Shown: positions 31,568-37,055 of the stretch, piece after piece
How the letters are laid out: each line of letters begins with the position of its first letter
Numbering within the stretch: the stretch's first letter is position 1
Assembly (NCBI GenBank): GCA_002405915.1
Contig: DHMS01000015.1
Location: 28,011-65,065, forward strand
Source of the DNA: Christensenella sp. UBA4636
Lineage (GTDB): Bacteria > Bacillota > Clostridia > Christensenellales > Borkfalkiaceae
DNA length: 37,055 nucleotides
Direction of reading: 5' to 3'
Translations under genes and position numbers: made by a program
Notes under the pieces: generated by a model
The model's database searches: none
What the model saw: the letters and a program-made list of their open reading frames with translations, nothing else
What the model was told of the DNA's origin: nothing

Positions 31568-33540
31568 ACAATAGCATAGAAGCAATTGCAGAGTACGCCT
31601 TTGTCGGCAACGAAAGCGTTAAAAAAGTTGTCTTGGGAGAGGGTATGAGCGATATTGGTTCATATGCTTTTTCGGGTTGTTCTACTTTGGAAAGCATTGA
31701 GATATACAACTTAAACGAAGTAGTTGAATTAGGAACCGGCGCGCTTGACGAGTGCAGTGAAAATTTAAGCATAAAAGTACCGCAGAAATATCTAAATACA
31801 TACAAAACGGAAACGACTAAAGGGTGGACAAGCTTTGCTAACAATATTACTACGCTTGATAAGCTTTCGGTTAAGTATGTTGTCGGTGGCAAGGTTGTAA
31901 AAGAGTCTTTAGTCGATTACGGCAATGAGATAGGCGAAGATTACAAATATATTGACGATAGCGAAGCTTATTACGTAAAAACTTGGAAAACCGCTGACGG
32001 AACAGAAATAAAAGGTTATCACACGATAAAAGACGATATCGTTTTATATGGTGAATTAGAGCCTTATACGTTTACGATAACATACGTTACAAATGGCGGT
32101 GAATATATGGACACGGGCTTATATAACGTTGAAAACGATTTTGAATTGCCTGAAGCAACAAGAGAGGGGTACACTTTTAAAGGTTGGTATACTTCATCAG
32201 ACCTTGCGGAAGAAAGTAAAATCGATTCGATTATTAGGAAGGGAACAAGAAACGGAAATTTAACCGTTTATGCAAAATGGCAAGCTAATACTTACATTGT
32301 AACATTCAAGACAGTAATAGATAGTCAGGTGTTGCCGCAACAGCACGTTGTTTTCGGCGAACCGTTTGTATTTGATACCGTCTATTCCGACGGACGAATT
32401 TTCAACGGTTGGAAAGACGAGAACGGAAGAATGTTGACCGGTAGTTACGGTTATTGTAATTTTGCGTGGGATATTCCTAAATCGCCGACTGTTTATGCCG
32501 ACTGGACTTTGATTGAGTATACGATAACATATCCTAATGCGGATATGCCGAACAATCCGACTGAGTTTACAGTGGAAGATTTGCCGATTATTTTGCACCC
32601 CGGTGCCTTAAGGTCGTCAAGACATGACGGGTGGTATTTGGATAAAAATTGTACTTCGGAAAAGATTGAAAAAATAACAGAACTCGGCGATATAACGCTA
32701 TATGCGAAATGGGCTTACTTGTTTACTGTGGATTTTGAATTAAACGGCGGAGATTGGAATAACGAGGTTGGTTATGAAGTGCCGCTTGCAGCTTTTTCCG
32801 GGGATAAATTTAAGCTTCCTACGGCAAAAAGAGGAGGCTATAATAAAGGATACTGGACTCGTAACGGTCTGAATTATAACTTTGGAGATACATTTCAAAT
32901 CCCGGAAAATACTATTAACGAATACTTCAAATTTACTGCCGTATGGTATGAACCAAATTCATATACCATAACTTTCGATTTTAACGGAGGTACAAGCACA
33001 AGCTCGACTACCACAAAGGTAACTGCGACATTTGGTAAAACCGTTCCTAATATAAACTTCCCTGTAAGGGCAGGATATAGGTTTGTAGCTTATAAGACGA
33101 CAAAAGATGAAAAGGGCGTTGCGTATTATACACAGACTGCTTCCGGAAATCTAACAAAAGGAACCTACGATATAGTGGGCGACGTTACACTATACGCTCA
33201 ATGGGAAATTGTTTATCCGAAACTTAGTATAGAAGGTAAATCCGGGAGTACTTGGAAAATAAAAATAGAGAATGTTAGTAGTGCAATGGTGTCATTTGAT
33301 TACAATAAAAAAATGTTGTTTGAAAAAGACGCGAAGGTTTGGAACGTAAACGACAATGACAAAGGGACCGTTACTATCGGTGCCGGGGCAAGCAAAACCG
33401 TAGATATCACCGAAAACTGGTTTGCAACTTGTATAGTCGTTTCTATGAAACTTGATAGCACGCGATACATAACTTATGCTTACAACCTTGACGCTAATTC
33501 GAAAACGCTTACACCTGTAAACTGTTACGTATCGGCATAA
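31561..33540 (+). pseudogene. LRR_5/InlB-repeat C-terminal part of the split lipase gene
   Basis: An open -1 frame of about 659 codons with no start signal of its own; the first ATG-like start (TTG 31633) falls inside an LRR. It begins VDNSIEAIAEYAFVGNESVK and continues GMSDIGSYAFSGCSTLESIEI, two BspA-type (LRR_5) repeats, then about five InlB B-type repeats (REGYTFKGWY...TVYAKW, GDITLYAKW, RAGYRFVAYK...VTLYAQW), and a C-terminal domain without LPxTG. Such modules usually mediate surface attachment. I call it a pseudogene fragment because of the frameshift to the lipase part; if the shift is an assembly error, 30263-33540 is one gene of about 1090 residues. Confidence 0.6.
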
Positions 33541-33561
33541 ACTTTTTTTCAGCCATAAACG

Positions 33562-33592
33562 AAGCTCTCGGCAAAAAGCCGAGAGCTTTTGA
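33562..33592 (+). terminator. Intrinsic terminator of the surface-protein cassette
   Basis: An 11-bp perfect stem AAGCTCTCGGC (33562-33572)/GCCGAGAGCTT (33578-33588) with an AAAAA loop and following T run. Confidence 0.92.
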
Positions 33593-33705
33593 CGTTCCGC
33601 AAGGTTTTACCGAGAAAAAATTTCCCGAAAAAAGCTTTTTTCGGCTTAAAGGGAAGTATTCTTGCGGTTAAACGGGGTTCAAAACGAAAAATTTGCGTAA
33701 AATCG

Positions 33706-33734
33706 TTGAAAAATTTAAAGAAGTGTGCTAAAAT
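33706..33734 (+). promoter_or_regulatory. Sigma-A promoter of the SPFH gene
   Basis: TTGAAA (33706-33711), 17-nt spacer, TAAAAT (33729-33734) with TGC just before the -10 (extended). The transcript leader is about 60 nt. Confidence 0.75.
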
Positions 33735-33798
33735 ACATATTGAGTATATATGGTTATATACTAACCCCAAAAAATTCACTTCAGGGAGGAAATCGACA

Positions 33799-34902
33799 AT
33801 GGCATTATTCAGGCTTAATATAGAATGGAGCGACGACAGTAAAAACACTCTCGTTTATAAGTATCCGTTTAAAAAACAGGGCAGAGAGGTTAACGACGGC
33901 TCTACGCTTACCGTAAGGGAATCGCAAGTTGCGGTTTTCGTTTACAAGGGCAAGGTTGCGGATGTTTTCGAACCCGGTTTTTACGAACTCAAAACGGGAA
34001 CGCTTCCTATCCTATCCAAGCTCGCCGCATGGACTTACGCATTCGAAAACCCGATTACGTTAGACGTTTACTTCGTCAACACCAAACAATTCACGAATAT
34101 TAAGTGGGGAACACAGAACCCGATAATGATGCGCGACCCCGAATTCGGCGTTATTCGCGTAAGGGGCTTCGGCGCGTTCGCGTTCAAAGTCGACGACCCG
34201 GGTACCTTCCTTACGGAACTTTTCGGTACCAACTCCACCTTTAAGACGGAAGATATCGAAGACTACACAAAGACGATGCTTATTTCCGCTTTGACGGACG
34301 CGCTCGGCGAAAGCAAAATCTCCGCGCTCGATTTGGCGGGCAACACGCTCGAATTCAACGAGATTGTAAAAGTAAAAATTCAGGAAAAATTCAGAGAACT
34401 CGGTCTTAAGCTCACTAACCTCTTTATCGAAAACATGTCCGTTCCCGCGGAAGTCGAAAAAGCTCTCGATGAGAGAAGCAAATACGGCATTCTCGGCGGA
34501 ACGACCGACGTTATGATGAAGTACGCCGCCGCGGAAGCCATGAAGTCCGCCGCCGCTAACCCCGGCATGGGCGGAGCGTTTATGGGCGCGGGCGTAGGTT
34601 TGGGCGCGGGCGCGCAGATGGGTTCTGTCTTTGCCGACGCTATGAAGCCGTCCGCTCAGGCTCAAACCCCCGCTTCTAACGGAGCGGCCGTCGGAGCCGC
34701 CGCTGCCGCCGGTGCCGCAGTAGGTGCCGCCGCGGGTGCGACCAAGGTTTGCCCCAAGTGCGGAGCGGCAATTCCCGCAACCGCTAAATTCTGTCCGGAA
34801 TGCGGCGAAAAAATTCCTACAAAGAAGTTTTGCCCGAACTGCGGCGCGGAAATAGCGCCGGGGGCGAGGTTCTGCCCGGAATGCGGCACAAAACAGTCCT
34901 GA
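33799..34902 (+). CDS. SPFH-domain protein with C-terminal zinc ribbons (YdjI-like)
   Basis: A 367-residue cytosolic protein. Residues about 1-240 form an SPFH/virion-core-like domain (YKYPFKKQGREVNDGSTLTV, VIRVRGFGAFAFKV). A Gly/Ala-rich low-complexity linker (about 255-320) follows, then two double-cysteine zinc ribbons (CPKCGAAIP...CPECGEKIP and CPNCGAEIAP...CPECGTKQ). The architecture resembles Bacillus subtilis YdjI, which works with PspA, YdjG and YdjH in membrane-stress protection. ATG 33799 follows GGGAGG closely; an in-frame start at 33589 would lie upstream of the promoter and is rejected. A YdjG-like gene lies two genes downstream, but no pspA is in view. Confidence 0.85.
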   Translation: MALFRLNIEWSDDSKNTLVYKYPFKKQGREVNDGSTLTVRESQVAVFVYKGKVADVFEPGFYELKTGTLPILSKLAAWTYAFENPITLDVYFVNTKQFTNIKWGTQNPIMMRDPEFGVIRVRGFGAFAFKVDDPGTFLTELFGTNSTFKTEDIEDYTKTMLISALTDALGESKISALDLAGNTLEFNEIVKVKIQEKFRELGLKLTNLFIENMSVPAEVEKALDERSKYGILGGTTDVMMKYAAAEAMKSAAANPGMGGAFMGAGVGLGAGAQMGSVFADAMKPSAQAQTPASNGAAVGAAAAAGAAVGAAAGATKVCPKCGAAIPATAKFCPECGEKIPTKKFCPNCGAEIAPGARFCPECGTKQS

Positions 34903-34921
34903 GAACGTATAGCACGACATC

Positions 34922-35020
34922 TTGACGCTACGTGCTTAAACGTCACACAGTTACGTACATAGAGTACGCGCCTGCGCGCCGTTCTCGCCTGTTGCGTCAA
35001 CCTGCCGCACTCTCCGTCCT
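34922..35020 (+). repeat. GC-rich dispersed element R, copy 2
   Basis: It begins TTGACGCTACGTGC and contains CAGTTACGTACAT and AGTACGCGCC, homologous to 20126-20225. Its second half (34967-35015) is exactly repeated at 35102-35150. Confidence 0.7.
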
Positions 35021-35101
35021 CAGGAAAAGAGTACGCGCCCGTCGGCATTCGTAGCCCTGTTGCCCGTCTATGCACTAATCTACACCGCCGGTAAGAAAGT
35101 G

Positions 35102-35150
35102 CGCGCCTGCGCGCCGTTCTCGCCTGTTGCGTCAACCTGCCGCACTCTCC
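35102..35150 (+). repeat. 49-bp exact repeat of the R element half
   Basis: Identical to 34967-35015 (starts CGCGCCTGCGCGCCG, ends CCGCACTCTCC), 135 bp downstream. The interval between has a further diverged piece (GTACGCGCCCGTCGG, from 35031). Confidence 0.85.
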
Positions 35151-35166
35151 ACCCTTAGGACGAACG

Positions 35167-35275
35167 AATTGAAAATTGAAAATTGAAAATTGAAAGTTGA
35201 AAGATAAGGACGAATTTATATAATATTTTAAAATCCGCAATTTTCAACTTTCAACTTTAAACTATCAACTTAAAA
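35167..35275. repeat. GTTGAAA/ATTGAAA tract and its complement
   Basis: ATTGAAA heptamers (35167-35205) are followed by CTTTCAA-type complement (35240-35262). The two could form a long imperfect hairpin immediately before the DUF1858 gene. Confidence 0.6.
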
Positions 35276-35299
35276 AATTTATAGGAGTATTTATATATT

Positions 35300-35494
35300 A
35301 TGGAAAAAGTAACTAAAGACACTTTGATTGCAGACCTTATCAAAATCAATCCCAACGCTGCGGATATTCTTTTCGCGCACGGCATGCATTGCCTCGGTTG
35401 CGCGCTTGCTCACGGCGAAACCATCGAACAGGCGACCAACGCTCACGGCGAGGACCTCGAAGAAATTCTTTTCGAACTCAACGCGGCTCTTTAA
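35300..35494 (+). CDS. DUF1858 domain protein
   Basis: A 64-residue protein that is essentially one DUF1858 domain, with the signature HGMHCLGCALAHGETIEQA carrying a CxxC pair. The family is found alone or fused to hybrid-cluster and other redox proteins and is thought to bind a metal or act in redox chemistry; its true role is not established. AGGAG lies 12 nt before ATG, a rather long spacing. The next gene starts 34 nt downstream, so the two may be cotranscribed. Confidence 0.9.
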   Translation: MEKVTKDTLIADLIKINPNAADILFAHGMHCLGCALAHGETIEQATNAHGEDLEEILFELNAAL

Positions 35495-35528
35495 TCCGAG
35501 CGAATACACGGGCTAAGAGGAAACTTTA

Positions 35529-36668
35529 ATGAGTACGTCAAACGACAGCGGCTTTGAAAGCTTTAAGGAGCCGGAGGAACAAGGCAAGATGGTCAAGTGT
35601 CCGTCTTGCGGCGGCAATATGACTTTCGACCCCGCCACGCAGACTCTTTACTGCGAATATTGCGGAAACAGGGTTGATTTCGAAAAGGACAAAGAAGTCC
35701 GTGAAATAGCGATAGAACAGGCTTTTGCCGCAGCGGAAAAGTGGGACGATACGGTTACCGTGCGTTGCGATAACTGCGGCGCAAAGGTCGTTATTCCCGC
35801 TAACGAAGTCGCCACTAAATGTCCGTATTGCGGAACAGCGCAGATAAAGAAAACGGAAGAAATCGCGGGGATAAAACCCAACGCGGTTTATCCGTTTACA
35901 GTTACGGAACAAGGTGCGGAAGATAAAGCTAAAAAGTGGTGCAGAAGCAAGCTTTTTGCCCCGCGCAAATTTAAAAAGCAGATAGCCGCGGATAATCTTA
36001 AAGGCGTTTTTCAGCCGTGCTTTACGTTTGACAGCGACACCTTTTCGACTTATGACGGCAGAGTGGGCAAACGCCGCACGAGAACGGTGGGTTCGGGCAA
36101 AAACCAACGCGTCGAAACTTACATAGAATGGCACAATATAAGCGGAACTTTTTCGCGCTTTTTCGACGACGTGACTATTGCCGCGGCTAAGGAATTCGAC
36201 CAGAAAAAGCTCAACAAAATAATGCCGTTCAATATAAACACTATCGCCGTTTACGAAAAGAAGTATCTTGCGGGGTACGTTGCTAACCATTACGACAAGG
36301 ACGTGAAATCCGCTTGGACGGAAGCAAAATCGATGATGGACGGAATTATTCGCAAAGCCATCATTGCGCAGTACAATTGCGACGTAGTCGATTATCTCAA
36401 CGTTTCCACAAATCACTCGTCGGTGACTTACAAGTATGTTTTGATGCCTGTTTACTTTTTGAGCTACAAATACCGCAAAAAGCAGTATGGCTTGTACATA
36501 AACGGCAACACCGGTAAAGTCGCGGGCAAAACGCCGATTTCGCCCCTGCGCGTAGCCATAGCCGTTCTTTTAGGGCTCGGCGCGCTCGTCGGCATACTGT
36601 ACCTTATCGTCAACAGCGGCGTGGCGGACGAAATTTTCTCTTACGTCAACGAACTTTTACCCTTTTGA
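35529..36668 (+). CDS. Zinc-ribbon membrane protein, YdjG-like
   Basis: A 379-residue protein with two N-terminal zinc ribbons (CPSCGGNMTF...CEYCGN and CDNCGAKV...CPYCGTAQ, residues about 24-105), a central mixed domain (VFQPCFTFDSDTFSTYDGRVG, IEWHNISGTFSRFFDDV), and one C-terminal transmembrane helix (about 340-362) followed by a short tail. This layout matches Bacillus YdjG, which with YdjH recruits PspA and the SPFH protein YdjI to the membrane. Here a YdjI-like gene lies upstream, with a repeat island and DUF1858 gene between. AGAGGAAA precedes the ATG. Assignment as YdjG-like is by architecture; a YdjH (TPM domain) gene is not seen. Confidence 0.75.
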   Translation: MSTSNDSGFESFKEPEEQGKMVKCPSCGGNMTFDPATQTLYCEYCGNRVDFEKDKEVREIAIEQAFAAAEKWDDTVTVRCDNCGAKVVIPANEVATKCPYCGTAQIKKTEEIAGIKPNAVYPFTVTEQGAEDKAKKWCRSKLFAPRKFKKQIAADNLKGVFQPCFTFDSDTFSTYDGRVGKRRTRTVGSGKNQRVETYIEWHNISGTFSRFFDDVTIAAAKEFDQKKLNKIMPFNINTIAVYEKKYLAGYVANHYDKDVKSAWTEAKSMMDGIIRKAIIAQYNCDVVDYLNVSTNHSSVTYKYVLMPVYFLSYKYRKKQYGLYINGNTGKVAGKTPISPLRVAIAVLLGLGALVGILYLIVNSGVADEIFSYVNELLPF

Positions 36669-36670
36669 TA

Positions 36671-36686
36671 GGGCAATTTTGCCTTA
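36671..36686 (+). terminator. Possible weak terminator after the YdjG-like gene
   Basis: GGGCAATTTTGCCTT forms a five-bp stem with a TT loop; the T-rich tract is poor. Low confidence. Confidence 0.3.
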
Positions 36687-36743
36687 AATTTCGGCTTTTT
36701 GTCGACAAAAACAGGTTAATCGGCGTTTATCGCGCTAAAAGGT

Positions 36744-36772
36744 TTGACATAATCCGTCGTTTCTATTAAAAT
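36744..36772 (+). promoter_or_regulatory. Sigma-A promoter of the cyclophilin lipoprotein gene
   Basis: TTGACA (36744-36749), 17-nt spacer, TAAAAT (36767-36772). A second TTGACA-like hexamer lies just downstream (36780) without a matched -10. Confidence 0.8.
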
Positions 36773-36845
36773 ATATCTATTGACAATTGTTTGCGGGCAG
36801 GTTTCGCGTTTTGCGTTTCGCTTGCAAATCCTTACGGAGGCATAT

Positions 36846-37055
36846 ATGAAAAAAAGAATATTCTCTTTCGTTGTTTCGCTCGTTCTTGCCGTAGCTTGCT
36901 TTTCTTTAACGGCTTGCTCGGAAATCAAGCAAGGCAGTAAGATACAGAGAATGAACATGGTACTCGAATTTAGGGACGAAAGCGGGAAAGTAACCGATGA
37001 AAAGACAGTCGGAATCGAACTTTACCTCAACTTCGCGCCCGAAACGACCAAGCAC
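36846..37055 (+). CDS. Cyclophilin-type peptidyl-prolyl isomerase lipoprotein (partial)
   Basis: The first 70 codons of a gene that runs off the window. A lipoprotein signal (lipobox LTAC, Cys24) is followed by a short linker and VGIELYLNFAPETTKH, which matches the N-terminal strand and helix start of cyclophilin PPIases (IELY-x-x-x-AP-x-T). It is probably an extracytoplasmic folding factor that helps secreted proteins mature. GGAGG lies 9 nt before ATG and its own near-consensus promoter lies upstream. The cyclophilin call rests on a short stretch. Confidence 0.7.
   Translation, partial: MKKRIFSFVVSLVLAVACFSLTACSEIKQGSKIQRMNMVLEFRDESGKVTDEKTVGIELYLNFAPETTKH

Noticed and set aside
33589..33798. 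Upstream start for the SPFH protein
   Set aside because: It would begin inside the preceding terminator and run through the gene's own promoter; ATG 33799 has a strong ribosome binding site.
34060..34920. Antisense frame over the SPFH gene
   Set aside because: Arg/Ala-rich shadow of a well-supported gene without a start signal.

Overview
The window looks like a chromosomal segment of a spore-forming, Gram-positive Clostridia-type bacterium, probably an uncultured gut lineage. Reasons: the order rpsB-tsf-pyrH-frr-uppS-cdsA-dxr-rseP is typical of Bacillota, SpoIIE is present, there are many lipoproteins and an apparent LPxTG anchor, and several promoters match the sigma-A consensus. The genus is inference only. 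No rRNA, tRNA, IS transposase, phage gene or CRISPR-cas locus was seen.

Layout. 150-5474 (+) holds housekeeping genes: secA, prfB (read through an in-frame TGA by +1 frameshifting), tsaD and a thioredoxin. 5585-7804 (-) is spoIIE, with a Spo0A-box/long-spacer promoter upstream; it converges on the thioredoxin gene at a bidirectional terminator. 8657-18465 (+) is a secreted carbohydrate locus: an Ig/CBM-like lipoprotein, a GH3 enzyme with swapped domain order and an LPITG tail, a small CBM-like lipoprotein, a 46-residue peptide gene, and a 738-residue secreted protein whose C-terminal module is shared with the first lipoprotein. 18741-20093 is an AlbA_2/Schlafen-type regulator preceded by three 43-bp iterons and a near-consensus promoter. 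20695-27951 is the translation/envelope operon (S2, EF-Ts, UMP kinase, RRF, UppS, CdsA, Dxr, RseP-like protease). 28181-33540 is an AT-richer accessory block: a 42-residue Cys/Pro-rich peptide, then tandem, ATGA-coupled surface-protein genes, two of which are interrupted by frameshifts (a duplicated InlB-repeat lipoprotein, and a lipase joined to BspA-type LRR and InlB repeats). 33799-36668 contains an SPFH/zinc-ribbon protein, a DUF1858 protein and a YdjG-like zinc-ribbon membrane protein. The window ends inside a cyclophilin-type lipoprotein gene (36846-37055).

Between the accessory genes are islands of short dispersed repeats: a palindromic element seen six times, GTTGAAA-rich low-complexity tracts, arrays of mini-hairpins joined by ATCGATAT, and a GC-rich element lying just 3' of two genes. 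The core operons are almost free of them.

Functional reading. The GH3 enzyme and its CBM/Ig-domain partners probably bind and trim plant or host glycans at the cell surface. The 28-33 kb block looks like a variable surface-protein cassette evolving by tandem duplication and frameshift. The most unusual items are the iteron array before the AlbA_2 gene, the A-AAA-AAG slippery site in the split lipoprotein gene, the shared C-terminal module, and the ATCGATAT hairpin arrays.
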